From positions 124,001-188,000 of the forward strand of contig JAIWNI010000042.1 in NCBI GenBank assembly GCA_025331435.1: a stretch of 64,000 bases of DNA, written 5' to 3'. Made by a program: the position numbers and the translations under genes. The stretch is from Choanephora cucurbitarum (taxonomy: Eukaryota > Mucoromycota > Mucoromycetes > Mucorales > Choanephoraceae). The number at the start of each line of letters is the position of its first letter. The first letter of the stretch is position 1. Below are positions 1 to 10,558 of this stretch, in pieces. The notes below the pieces were generated by a model, which was not told the origin of the DNA, searched no databases, and saw nothing but the letters and a program-made list of their open reading frames with translations.

Positions 1-670
1 CTCGAAAGGAAGAATGCTTATTGATTGTTCGGTAAAGAAGGCCATTGCACGGGCAAATTGACTCTTTGTTGCATTCAAAGGAATGACTTGCTTCTGCAGC
101 ATCACAATATCTTCAAAGATAGGTGTGAATTGATTGGATTGATAGAGATTGATGTCTTTACAGACATTGTAATAGCTCTTATAAAATTCAAAGTTGGCTT
201 TGTCTAGCTCGTCTTGATCCTCCAGATGAAACCCAGTTGCATTTGACTTGATGCCCTGTCTAAAATCTTCATATGTCCCATCTATGATTTGCATTTGCCT
301 CATTTTGTTTTCAACAGTAAATAGATTATACTCAGTTGTCACTAAATTTTTATAAGATCAGTAATTGTCAAAGCTTTCATAACTGCTATATTCACTTACT
401 TATCCCGTTATCATAGTTCTCTTTGACAGCAGGAGAATTGACCCAACTTCCACCTGTACGAAAAAAAAAAAAGAATGTGAATTAGTCAATTGAAACTATA
501 ACAATTTAAAGTTAAATCAAAGTACATGTATATTGATAGAAATCTGAACAAGGATCAACTGTCAAATTAACGTGAGCCAAGATGTATTCACTTGCAGCAA
601 TACAAGCTGTCGTATTACAGACATTGCTTGAGAGGGAAGGAGCTCTTGCAAAAACGTTCAGAGGAGGCAT
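1..670 (-). CDS. M13-family (neprilysin/endothelin-converting-type) zinc metallopeptidase, N-terminal part, runs off the left edge
   Basis: Three exons can be joined on the minus strand: 670-526, 453-400 and 341 to the window edge, with GT..AG introns and a continuous frame. The product has CNTTACIAAS, then LTVDPCSDFYQYTCGGSW. This is the N-terminal signature of the M13 family: a CxxxxC pair followed by VDPCxDFYxYxCGG, which in known members forms structural disulfides. Family members are membrane-anchored or secreted ectopeptidases; the catalytic HExxH lies in the C-terminal half, outside this window. The ATG at 670 is the first in frame, but no signal peptide or membrane anchor is visible before the Cys motif. 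An in-frame TAG just upstream and a TATATAAATA-like box (about 706-715, minus) suggest either this start or a missing 5' exon. The donor after position 526 (GTACTT) is weak. Family assignment is confident; the N-terminus is not. Confidence 0.82.
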
Positions 671-2260
671 ATTGAATAACCTACTCCATGCTTCAAACTT
701 GGCCTATTTATATATGTTTTCTAAAATTACTTCAAGACGAAAATAGCTTAGCATTGCCTCCTGACTTAGTGTCACGCCTTGTTCAGCCACTTGCTTTCTG
801 AGGCTTTTCCATATATAGTCAATAGCTCTCTAATCCCCGGTATACATGCTACTTGGAACCCTTTTAAGAAACCTAATGTTGACTGAATCACAGAATGAAT
901 CAGAATCGCATTAAGCTTTCCAAAATGCAATTGAATCTTTCATCCAAGACGTGTTTACATCTAAACGACTGTGCCTATTGTTGTACAAACCAAGCCGTTA
1001 TTCTGCCATTTCTACAAAAGTTCAAAGTGGAAATAGGCTGGTAAAGTTCCGTCACAACCAAGAAAGACACATTAGACAAATTTAAACATGTGTGATACAA
1101 ATGACCTTTGTTTTGATTTAGAGAGACGTGCCACTTTGCATAGTTAAAAAGGCTTAGATGTTGCTAAATGTAGGATACGTTAGACTGACAAAATCATATA
1201 CTGTAAATTGAGCCTAGACACTCAAAGTGAAGAGTGCGTCTGATGAAGTTTGGTCTGTTTTCATGGGATTTCCCTTTTTTGCTTTACAAACAGTCGAGGA
1301 TCAACTAATTTGTTTTTTAATGGATCCTTATGACTTGCACTAAGATGATGTTGGGTCCTTCAGTTTGGCATGGGTCTTTTGCTTCCCTACTTCCATCGTA
1401 TAGTTTTGATCAGATATACCAAATACACTCCACTTCTTTGACTCGTCGAATCTACATGTTTGTTAGGCATTACTTGCTTTTTATTCTAGTCTAAAAAAAG
1501 ACAGCTGTAACAAGCTCTGACACCTATGGGACTTCAGTTCCTTTCTATTGTACCCTCTTTCAGTATGTTGTACCCTCTTTCAGTATGTTGATCACTCTGA
1601 CCAACATCTGGTCAAATAGATTAAGAGTGTTTTGATACTTCTTTATCCTCTTCTTATTTGACAAATAAAGAGACTTATGTATAGAATAGTCTTAAAGTAA
1701 GAGGATGCCAAGTATAGCGTATGATGCGCAACAAGACACCACGAAACAATCAAAAGAAACTGGATAAAGAACTCATTGGCTTCATAAACCAAAGAGGCAA
1801 GACTTGTAAAAAGGACCGTCTGGAAGGCGGATCAGGGAACAGAAAGAATTCAATAATTCTTTAGAACTGTTGAGTAGAAAAAGCATGTTGCAATATTCTA
1901 TTAGGGATTAGCTATCTTTTTGAGCTGTAGCGTATAAACGATCACGTTAGAACTAAAGTCTCTTCTATGACTAGCACTGCATTTTTTATTCTTCTGCCAA
2001 TCATAACTAGAACTGATCTTCAACATTGTATGTTGCTTACCACCACAATATATAGGCTGTTTAGAGTTATCTTCTACCTTTGTTTTCAAGCCAAAAGTCA
2101 AAGTGATATTGAAGCATTCAAATGATTATCACCTCCCACCATACTCTTTCTTTTTTGATGATGTAAAAAAAAAAAAATGAACAATCATGCGACTTTTATC
2201 TCTTCATTTTTTATTGCTTTTTTTTTCTTTCTTAAATACAAATAAAAAAAAAAGAATGTC
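671..2260. other. Intergenic DNA with possible transposon debris
   Basis: No convincing gene was found between the M13 peptidase start and the biotin synthase stop. A 66-codon minus-strand ORF (1901-2101) contains CGGKQH and CSASHRRDF, reminiscent of the Cys/His tails of fungal transposon proteins, but is too short to assign. A 20-bp unit (GTACCCTCTTTCAGTATGTT) is directly duplicated at about 1550-1589. The last 120 bp before the biotin synthase stop are poly-A/poly-T rich, consistent with a 3' UTR. Confidence 0.5.
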
Positions 2261-3616
2261 TTAAGCACTGACTTCCTTAGCTTCTTCCTTTCTAGCCTTG
2301 AAACACTTGGGCATTTGATATACGGGTGCCTCTCTTCTGTCAGAGCCTTGTTCAAAGTTAGGTGGCTTGGACACTAAACCCAATAACTCAAACATCTTCT
2401 TATCGTCAGAGAATTCATTGTTGGGTGTAGTCAACAACTTATCACCAGTGAAGATAGAGTTAGCACCAGCCATGAAACACAAGGCTTGTTCAGGAACCGA
2501 GAAGCGAACACGACCTGCAGAAAGACGGACCATTGACTTGGGCATGATGATACGAGCAGTAGCAATCATACGAACCATCTCAAACACAGAGACAGGCTCC
2601 TGCTTTTCTAATGGTGTACCCTCCACAGCCAACAAGGCATTGACAGGCACACTTTCGGGATGGACAGTCAAGGTAGATAAGGTATGCAACAAGCCAACTC
2701 TGTCTTCTTCCTTTTCACCTAAACCAATGATACCACCGGAACAGACGGAGATACCAGCTTTTTGAGCGTTATCAATTGTCTTTAAGCGTTCATCGTAAGT
2801 ACGTGTGGTGATGATTTTGGGATAGAATTCACGCGATGTGTCCAAGTTGTGATTGTAGGCTGTAAGACCGGCATTCTTCAATGCCTTTGCTTGTTCTTCA
2901 TCCAACATACCCAAAGTACAACATACCTCCATACCCATTGAACTATGCGAAATGGAATCAATAAAGGACATGACCATTTTTTCTTTTGTTGCTTACCGAA
3001 TCACCTTGACATGATCCAAGATTTTGTTAAAATTAGATTTACGACCAGCTAAATCTCTCCAAGCAGCACCCATACAAAATCTAGATAAGCCAATTGAACC
3101 AATTAGAGCTATGTGGTACCTCATTTTCTTGGTTCCCAATCAGTTACTTACCTTGTACTACCAGCATCTTTAGCTCTTTGAGCAGCGTAAAGGATCTCCT
3201 CAGAATCAAGAATCTTTTGAGCCTTCACAGAAGTCTTGTAGCGCGAAGATTGAGGACAGTACTTACAATCTTCAGTACAACCACCTGTCTTGATAGACAA
3301 TAAAGTACACTGTTGTACCTCTCTGGCGTTGAAATTCTCACGGTGGACCTTAGCCTAAACAATACGATTGAGTACGATCTTCTTCCTCTCTTTTCTCTAT
3401 CAATACACTTACACCATGATATAACAAATCCATAAGGGGTGAGTCATAAATAGATTGAATCTCTTCTCTTGACCAATCATTTCTCATTGGGCCACTAGCA
3501 TGAACAGCAGCAGCTGTAAGGCCTTCAGTTACGGTCTTTTGAGTGACAGCAGCAAGACGGGTGGGAATAGCTGTACTGAATTGCCTTGTGTTCTTCAAGA
3601 AACGGAAAGCAGACAT
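2261..3616 (-). CDS. BIO2: Biotin synthase (radical SAM), mitochondrial
   Basis: Converts dethiobiotin to biotin by radical sulfur insertion, the last step of biotin synthesis; in fungi it acts in mitochondria. Four exons on minus: 3616-3413, 3354-3152, 3080-2997 and 2942-2261, giving 390 residues with all phases consistent. The radical-SAM 4Fe-4S motif CxxxCxxC is [13 protein letters not shown] (Cys94, 98, 101). It is followed by [16 protein letters not shown], then [15 protein letters not shown] and [11 protein letters not shown], all classic BioB blocks including 2Fe-2S cysteines. The N-terminus [20 protein letters not shown] is basic and hydroxylated, as expected for a mitochondrial presequence. 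The ATG at 3616 is chosen because upstream in-frame codons are not ATG. It is divergent from the BioD-BioA fusion gene at 3884, so both probably share one promoter. Length matches fungal Bio2. Confidence 0.96.
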
Positions 3617-3883
3617 GATAAGCAAAAGAGAGAGCGAGAGGAGAGAAGGGAGTGAAAGAGAAAAGAAAAGCGAAAAGAATACAAACGCGTGTTTTTTAAT
3701 TTTATCAAGACAATGAAAAAGTTGGGGGAGAACGATGGTTATCCGGAGTGCGGAAGGCAGGTATTTTTGGGACTTTGATGAAACCTTTCTATTCTATTGT
3801 AGATTAAATCCATGATGGAAATTGAATTTTCCTCCTTTCCTTTCTTTCCAACTCATTTTTTCTTAAAAAAAAAAAAGAAGACT
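3617..3883. promoter_or_regulatory. Shared divergent promoter between the two biotin genes
   Basis: This 267-bp interval separates the start codons of biotin synthase (minus) and the BioD-BioA fusion (plus). It is rich in purine/pyrimidine tracts (GAGAG runs next to BIO2, a TTTCC-rich and poly-A segment next to the fusion gene). No specific operator was recognised. Co-regulation is inferred from the head-to-head arrangement and shared pathway only. Confidence 0.55.
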
Positions 3884-6450
3884 ATGCCATCTTCATTTTT
3901 ACCTACTCGAGCTTTTCAGGCTTATCAGATTTTTGCAGCGAACACGAATGTAGGAAAGACGATTTTGGCTACAGGTCTATGTAGAGCTGCTGCTATTGTA
4001 GCCAAGGAAAACAATCGCGACGTATTTTACATGAAGCCTGTACAGACAGGTTATCCTGTTGACAGTGATGAAAGGTAGACAACTGAATCATGTGTATCCA
4101 AGCAACTAAATCTCTATTGATTTAGACATGTCAAAACATTCAATGGATCTGACCTATTGAAGACAAGCACGCTGTATGCATATCCTGACCCTGTCAGCCC
4201 CCACATTGCAACAAATAAGGTTTAGATTAGGCTATTAACAGCGATTGACCTGTTTTGATGATTAATTATCAATTGTCTATTTTAGCCTCCGCATGACAAA
4301 GAAGTTTTGGAAAGAGTCAAGCAACATATGTTGGATTGTGTACGACGCCAAAAGAAAAATGGCAGTTATTTGTTTTTAGAAACTGCTGGAGGTATTCATA
4401 GTCCAGTCATGTCAGGTAAAAAAAAATTGGAGAGGAAAGGATTGTTTGGGGTAAAAAAAAAAAAAAGATGATTAATGCATCTATATTTTGACAGGTACAC
4501 CCCAAGTGAATTTTTATCGAAGTTTAAGATTACCTACCATTTTAGTGGGTGATAGTAACCTTGGCGGCATTTCTACTACTCTCACCTCACTTGAGTCACT
4601 ACATATTCGTGGCTATGATGTCCCTACTATCTTGTTGTTTGATCAGCCCAAATACAAAAACCATACCTTGATTCACCAACAAGCTCAAAAGATGAATGGT
4701 TCCCTGGTGGCCACTATTCCTCATCCCCCTGCTCTCCTGGAAGACCCAGTACTCGAAAAGGCTTCTATGGAAAGATACTATGCTCAGGTCGATGAATATC
4801 TCTTGCCTGTCATTAAAGCACTCGATATCCAACACCAAGAACGGTTTGATCGACTAGAGACAATGGCAGAGAAATCAAGAGAAACCTTTTGGTGGCCATT
4901 TACACAGCATGAGATCGTCAAGGATGTCACTGTCATCGATTCTGCCTATCAAGATCACTTCACGACCTATTCTAGACCCGACACCCCTCAAGAGATGTTT
5001 GACTCCTGTGCCAGTTGGTGGACGCAAGGCCTGGGCCACGGTAATCCCAACTTGACTTTGGCAGCAGCCCATGCGGCTGGTCGTTATGGCCATGTCATCT
5101 TTCCTGAATCAACCAACGAATCTGCTCTTAGTTTAGCTGAAAAGGTCTTGGAGAAAGACAACTGGGCCTCGCGTGTCTTCTTTTCCGATAACGGATCGAC
5201 TGCAATGGAAGTCGCTCTCAAGATGGCCATGACAGCAACTGCCAAGCGTTACCAATTTGACATGAAGCAGCCTGTGGAAGTGTTGGGGATCGACGGCAGT
5301 TATCATGGTGACACGATCGGTGCCATGGATGCCTGTCCTCCCAATGTTTACAATGAACAAGTACAATGGTACCAGCCTCGAGGTCATTGGCTCAAGCCTC
5401 CTTCTGTCCATATCTCTCAAGGCAAGCCTTATGTCCGTTTGCCCGCTGAAATTGCCGCTCATCATCAAGAGAGATGTAGTCAGGTATCATTTGATTCCAT
5501 CAGCGATATCTACTCTCCCGATCAAACTCGCCTGGCAGATACGTATGCTCGTTATATCCGTCAAGAGCTCAGTCAACTCAAACAACAGAAACGCCGTATT
5601 GGTTCTCTCCTGATGGAGCCTGTCTTGATGGGTGCTGGTGGTATGATCTTTGTCGATCCATTATTTCAACGTACCTTGGTTGATATTGTCCGCCAAGAAG
5701 GTGCTCAGTTGCTCTATGGTATGGAACAAGCTGGACCCAACGAGGATAGCTGGCAAGGGCTACCCGTCATTTTTGATGAGGTTTTTGCTGGGTGGTACAG
5801 ATTGGGTCGTCGATCGGCCTCTGAATTCCTTGGAGTAGTAAGTTAAAGAAATTCTATTGCTTATCTCAACCCCACTCATTTTATTTTAGAAACCAGATAT
5901 TGTTGCTTATGCAAAGACTTTGACAGGCGGACTTTTGCCCTTGGCACTGACTGTGACCAAAGAGTCTATCTATGATGTCTTTTTGTCTGACAACAAGCCT
6001 GATTGTCTGCTTCATGGCCATTCTTACACTGCTCACCCCATGGGATGTGCTGTGGCCAAGAAATCAATTGAGACATTAGACCAGTTGAATACAGAAGCCT
6101 GGCAACCCTTCCGTCAAGGCTGGAAAGACCATTCTGTCTGGTCAATGTGGTCGCCAGAGACAGTCGATCAACTGTCTCGATTGAGCCGAGTGGAGAGTGT
6201 GATGACCTTGGGATCTGTGTTAGCTGTTGAACTAAAAGATGATGAAAACAAGGGTTATGGTTCTTCTGTCTCAAAGTCAATCATTCAGCAATTACGATCA
6301 GGCGTATTTAGAGAGGAGAGTAGCATTCATCTGTTTGCTAGACCTCTTGGTAATGTCGTCTATCTGATGACATCACAAATCACCACTCAAGAAAGTGTTC
6401 GTGAATGTGAATTGGCTCTTTTAGAAACACTTAAGAAGTTTTTAATATAA
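3884..6450 (+). CDS. Bifunctional dethiobiotin synthetase / 7,8-diaminopelargonate aminotransferase (BioD-BioA fusion)
   Basis: Carries out two successive biotin steps: PLP-dependent transamination of KAPA to DAPA (C-terminal domain) and ATP-dependent carboxylation/ring closure to dethiobiotin (N-terminal domain). Five exons: 3884-4074, 4126-4219, 4286-4415, 4495-5837 and 5890-6450, 772 residues. The N-terminal BioD part has the P-loop NTNVGKT (about residues 20-26), MKPVQTGYP and LETAGGIHSPV. The BioA part starts at WWPFTQHE (about residue 236) and has GSYHGDTIGAMD, the PLP-contacting VIFDEVFAGWYRLG, and the Schiff-base lysine in YAKTLTGGLLPLA (about Lys595). An in-frame ATG lies at 3812, but the peptide it would add is poly-Lys encoded by a poly-A run, so 3884 is preferred. 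The fusion order matches the known plant and ascomycete BIO3-BIO1/bioDA enzymes. The 3' end converges on the phosphatase gene with only 21 bp between stop codons. Confidence 0.95.
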
Positions 6451-6471
6451 AATTATTATTGATTAATCTGT

Positions 6472-7553
6472 TTATGCCTTCTGCTTGGGTTTTCCTCCTT
6501 TGCCTCCATTATAACCATATTTAGCTCTCTTTTCAGCAGGCTTCAAAATCTAATTGACCATACTCAGTATATAAAGAAACTCATTGTTATGCCACTTACC
6601 TGGAATGAACACATCAAGGATTCATCAACACTCATCATAGCACCCGCATTATCGAATTCACCACAATAGTTGGGAGCAGAGAACAAGGTGACCAGTTGTC
6701 TCTTTGCGAAAAACTCATAACCATCTTCAACTACTTGATGCGCACGACAGATAAGATCCAAATCATGTTTCTGTAAGAATCGAGAGACAATATCTGCACC
6801 AAATGTGAAAGAGACACCACGGTCATTTTCACTCCATCCAGTAATATCCTTATCGGGATCAGACCATAACAAATCACATAATAGACCTGTATCAGGTACA
6901 TCTGTTGGACGCATCACCCGACGAATTTGCTCCATTGTCTGCAAATCAGGTGAAAGACCACCATGCATACACATAATCTTTTCGTCAATAATAGCAGCAA
7001 TAGGCAGGCAGTTGAAACAGTCAGTGAATGTCTTCCATAGCTTGATATTGTATCGTCTTTTACATTCATCATAGAAACCATAGATACGATTGATACTTGC
7101 ACATTCATGGTTACCGCGAAGAATAAAGAAATTTTCAGGGTATTTGATCTTGTAGGCCAACAACAAACAGATGGTCTCTAACGATTGTTTTCCTCTGTCA
7201 ACATAATCACCCATAAAAAGATAGTTGGCTTCTGGGGGGAATCCACCGTATTCGAATAGTCGCAATAGATCGTAATACTGTCCATGAATATCACCACATA
7301 CTTTGATAGGTGCTTCCAGATCCAACAGAATAGGCTGACTCATGAATATTTCGCGTGCTTTTTGACACAAGAATCGAATTTCGTGTTCTGCCAATTGAAC
7401 TTGTTTTCCCGGACGACTTCCTCTGACTACGAAAAGTAAAAAAATAAAGTCGGTTTTCCTTTCTGATTTCATGTGTCCTATATAGTCTAATAGATTACCT
7501 TCTAAAAGTCGTGCTATAATGGAATCAATATCTGCTTCATTCATATCGGCCAT
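6472..7553 (-). CDS. GLC7: Serine/threonine protein phosphatase PP1 catalytic subunit
   Basis: Three exons on minus: 7553-7499, 7426-6600 and 6549-6472, 319 residues, typical PP1 length. All metallophosphatase signatures are present: [27 protein letters not shown] and [15 protein letters not shown]. The PP1-specific blocks are also present: [16 protein letters not shown], the C-terminal [16 protein letters not shown] with the catalytic-groove beta12-beta13 loop, and an ILKPAEKR tail. The tail ends in a Gly/Lys-rich segment without the long extension of animal isoforms. It is the catalytic engine of many holoenzymes (glycogen metabolism, mitosis, mRNA processing), targeted by regulatory subunits that bind RVxF. 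Reading without the introns would add a false insert after residue 18 and lose the C-terminus; splicing at GAAG|TCAGAGG restores the family sequence exactly. The symbol is by homology to the yeast gene. Confidence 0.97.
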
Positions 7554-8223
7554 TGTTGTTTATGTGTGTGTGTGTGTGTGTATTTTTTGTTTAAATATGT
7601 TACGTATATCTAATTGAAAGAAAAGAAGGCGCGTTTAATAAGTAAAGAAAAAGGAGAAAAGAAAGAGAGAAGGAAGGGATAATAAAGGCTTCTGATATTG
7701 TTTTCATCTGCCTTAGATGGATGAAACCATCTAAACAGGATGGATGACTATACCTTGTTTAATGACAATAAGAAAGCTTCTTCTTCTGTACTGATTCAAA
7801 AGAGTTTTGGTACTACTCAAATAATATATATGAGTGATGAAGAGAGAGTGTATATATGATAATAATAAGAAGAAGAAAAAAAGATAAAAAAAAAAGAATT
7901 ATGTGTGTGTAATCGGATGAAAGGGAGTAGCCAATCAGAATTGAAAGTTTCTTATTTTTCCCTCCCATTGAAAAGTGTTTAAGCTCAGATCATGCTAAAA
8001 AAAAAGGAAAAGACATACATTAGATAGTGTAAAATAAACTATGCAGAATGAATATAGACTATATTCTATCATTAACTACATAAGAAATCAGAGTTATTAT
8101 TACACTGGACAACATTTTCCTTTATCTGCTCTGTATAAGGTAAATGATATTTATGCTATTGATAAAATAAAATAAAAAAAATATTTCAAAATACGATGGT
8201 TTATTTCTCTCTCTTTTCTTTTA
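7554..8223. other. Divergent intergenic region between PP1 and the RGG/TTDN1-like gene
   Basis: No ORF of note. It contains a (GT)n microsatellite at about 7562-7581 directly upstream of the PP1 start codon, then purine-rich tracts and scattered TATATA and GATAA stretches. It presumably holds both promoters. Confidence 0.5.
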
Positions 8224-8493
8224 ATGTCATATTACAATAGAGGGCGTGGTCCTCGCAGAGGTGGTTTCCGAGGCAATCATAGAAATACAAGGGGTGGCAT
8301 GCATCATCACTATCAACCAATGTCTGAACAAGAACGATATGAATCATTCTATCTACCAAGTTTTACTCAGGACCCTTGGCAACATATTGAGCATCCTGAA
8401 AGTAGAGTGGAACCAGTACAGCCAATCCGTGCTAACAAAGACGCCTTCTATCTACCAAGCTTCACTCAAGATCCTTGGCAACACCTTCAATAA
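8224..8493 (+). CDS. Small RGG-box protein with two TTDN1/MPLKIP-like PSFxxDPW motifs
   Basis: Single-exon 89-residue ORF with a clean ATG and TAA. The first 25 residues are Arg/Gly-rich (RGRGPRRGGFRGNHRNTRGG), an RGG-type RNA-binding or methylation substrate region. The rest carries one short motif twice: SFYLPSFTQDPWQHIEHPE and AFYLPSFTQDPWQHLQ. The pattern YxxPSxxxDPWxxL resembles the conserved C-terminal box of metazoan TTDN1/MPLKIP, a Gly-rich protein linked to RNA lariat processing; here it is duplicated. That link is my recognition of a short motif, not an established orthology. Coding status is supported by the perfect repeat of the motif at protein level, the ordinary stop, and its position 57 bp from the end of convergent NAA38. 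No catalytic domain is visible. Confidence 0.7.
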   Translation: MSYYNRGRGPRRGGFRGNHRNTRGGMHHHYQPMSEQERYESFYLPSFTQDPWQHIEHPESRVEPVQPIRANKDAFYLPSFTQDPWQHLQ

Positions 8494-8550
8494 AACAATC
8501 ATAGAGAAAAAGAAAAGAAAAAAGAGAGCTTTATATAACAAATGCAGTTC

Positions 8551-8868
8551 TTATGTATACATGGAATCCACTGTTTCTAGATCTTCAGTCTCTACTTTGA
8601 CTAAATGTTTGCCTGGGATCATCACGAGTCCAACTAATCGTTTCTCGTCTAAATGAAACAGATCAGTTTTCTTTTTTCCCCTTCTCGACTTCATGAACTA
8701 CACACACTCACTTCCTCTGAATTCTTCAGTATGAGCAAGAATAATGTTCTTGTCTTTATCAATACAAACAAATGTACCTATAAACACTCTGCCATCACTT
8801 ATACGCACTCTTGATTTGAAGTTGAGATAAGATTCAAGCTTTCGAATATTCTCTGTGTCAGCTACCAT
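8551..8868 (-). CDS. NAA38: NatC auxiliary subunit Naa38 (LSM-domain protein)
   Basis: Two exons on minus, 8868-8712 and 8648-8551, make 84 residues. The protein is a single Sm/LSM fold. It begins with KLESYLNFKSRVRISDGRVF, then IGTFVCIDKDKNIILAHTEEF (Sm1), and after the intron RLVGLVMIPGKHLVKVE (Sm2). The ISDGRVxxGTFxCxDKDxNxIL pattern and the VMIPGKH second half match LSMD1/Naa38 better than spliceosomal LSm proteins, whose Sm2 reads (I/V)RGD/N. In yeast and animals this subunit joins Naa30 and Naa35 in the NatC N-terminal acetyltransferase, which modifies Met-hydrophobic N-termini. The ATG at 8868 is chosen over the in-frame extension upstream because the latter crosses a poly-A tract. It is divergent from WASP, with 139 bp between starts. 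Confidence 0.88.
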
Positions 8869-9007
8869 TTTTATTAAAAAAAAAAAATAAGAAGGGAGTT
8901 CTCTTTCAACTGACGTAACATTGCTAAATTTAAAACGAAAAAACTCCACTCCATAATATCTTGGCTTTTTTTTTTTTCCTTTCTTCCTTTCTTTTTATTA
9001 ACACATA

Positions 9008-10558
9008 ATGAAGTCAGTGACACTTCCCTCAGCAGAAGATAAAGACAATGTTAGAAAAGCAGTACCCACATCTGTAAGTCAAGACTCATCCTCTTAAACT
9101 CTGACTCATCTGTCTGTTAGAAAATATTGATGGCAGCTGTGGCTCGTCTATTTGTAGCCAGTCCAGACCCTTCTAAATGGACTTATACCCACTTATGGGG
9201 TGCTGCTATTTTCTGTACAGACAAGTCAAAGAACAATAGCCATTTTATTCGTATGGTGGATATTGAGGTAAATTGGAGAATTCAATCATTTAGGCCAATG
9301 AGACTCATAAAAAAAAAAGAAAGGAAAAGGTGTTGTTTGGGAACAAGAACTGTACGAAGGATTTGACTATAGGAAAGAGGCAGCTTTTTTCCATTCGTTT
9401 GAGACAGATGTAACTATACAGTCAAGCTTTTTACACAAGATCAAGGAAAAATTGATATGTTTGAGATAGGATTGTTTGGCTGCCTTGGAATTTGTAGATG
9501 AGGGAGAAGCTGAAGCATTCTACAAAAAGGTGCAGGCAAGAGATTCTAGCAAGACAGTGGCAGGACAAAAGCAAAATGCAGCTAAACGTAGAAGCAAGAT
9601 TGACAAGAGCCATATTGGTATGCCTGCTGACTTTAGACATGTTGGACATATAGGATATACACCTGGAAAGGGATTCAGTATAGAGAACAATGATCCTGAA
9701 TGGAGTGGTTTGTTTGAGCAACTGAAAGAACTGGGTATATCTGCAGATGAGATTGACAACAATCAAGAATTTATTCGCGATTTCTTACAGCAGAACAATA
9801 ATGCTGCCACTACATCATCACCTCCCCCACCTCCTCCACCTGTGATCAGTAACAATACAACTCAAAAGAAAAGAGCTCCTCCTCCCCCTCCTCCCAGTAG
9901 ATATCATACATCTCCTCCTCCTCCTCCTCCACCTGTAAGAAAGAGTACAACCACTGCTGCTCCTCCTCCTCCTCCTCCTCCACCAGCCAGAAATAGCCCT
10001 CCTTCAGGTCCTCCTATTCCTAGTCGTAACAACAGAGCAGTTCCTCTTCCTCCTCCATCTATTCCTTCTATGACACAACCTTATACTCCTCAAGCAGCAC
10101 CCCCTCCACCTCCACCTCCTCCTCCTATGATGAGTGGAGGATCTGCACCCCCACCTCCCCCTCCCCCTCCTCCTATGATGCACAATACTTCTGCTGCTCC
10201 TCCACCTCCTCCACCTCCTCCTCCTATGATGAATGGTGGTGCTCCACCTCCTCCTCCACCTCCTCCACCTTCAGGCATGCCATCAGCACCTTCTAATCTT
10301 CCTCCTGTAGATGATGGTAGAAGTAATTTGATGGCTTCTATTCGAGCAGCAGGCGGTTTCGGTACACTAAAGCAATCTGGTAAACTCAAGAAGGCAGACA
10401 CAGCCAATGATCGTTCTGCAACAACAACATTAGCAGCAGGTGCAGCAGCAGGTGCAGCCGGTGGTACTCTAGCATCCAGTTTAGCTGATGTACTAAAGCA
10501 ACGTAAACAAGCGATACACAGTGATGATGAGGATGATGACGATGATGAATGGGAATAA
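9008..10558 (+). CDS. WASP-family actin nucleation-promoting factor (WH1-CRIB-polyPro-WH2-acidic)
   Basis: Activates Arp2/3-dependent actin branching, mainly at endocytic sites. Exons 9008-9073, 9121-9267, 9320-9409 and 9470-10558 give about 463 residues. Domains in order: WH1 (about 20-115, with HLWGAAIFCTD, HFIRMVDIE and VVWEQELYEGF); a CRIB/GBD segment (about 145-205, with SHIGMPADFRHVGHIGYTP and DPEWSGLFEQLKELGIS); polyproline (about 220-370, profilin/SH3 ligand); WH2 (about 385-408, LMASIRAAGGFGTLKQ); central/acidic tail ending DDEDDDDDEWE, the Arp2/3-binding Trp. The CRIB segment is noteworthy because budding-yeast Las17 lacks a clear one. The third-exon acceptor sits after a poly-A run and is the least certain junction; it was chosen for frame and WH1 continuity. 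Confidence 0.93.

Noticed and set aside
3812..3883. Upstream in-frame ATG extending the BioD-BioA fusion
   Set aside because: The extra peptide is mostly encoded by a poly-A run (Lys5) and does not resemble a targeting sequence; 3884 gives a normal BioD start.
7562..7581. (GT)n tract before PP1 as a regulatory element
   Set aside because: Ordinary dinucleotide microsatellite; no motif beyond it.
10090..10407. 105-codon antisense ORF, Gly-rich
   Set aside because: It is the mirror of the polyproline codons (CCT/CCA/CCC) of WASP; no independent coding evidence.
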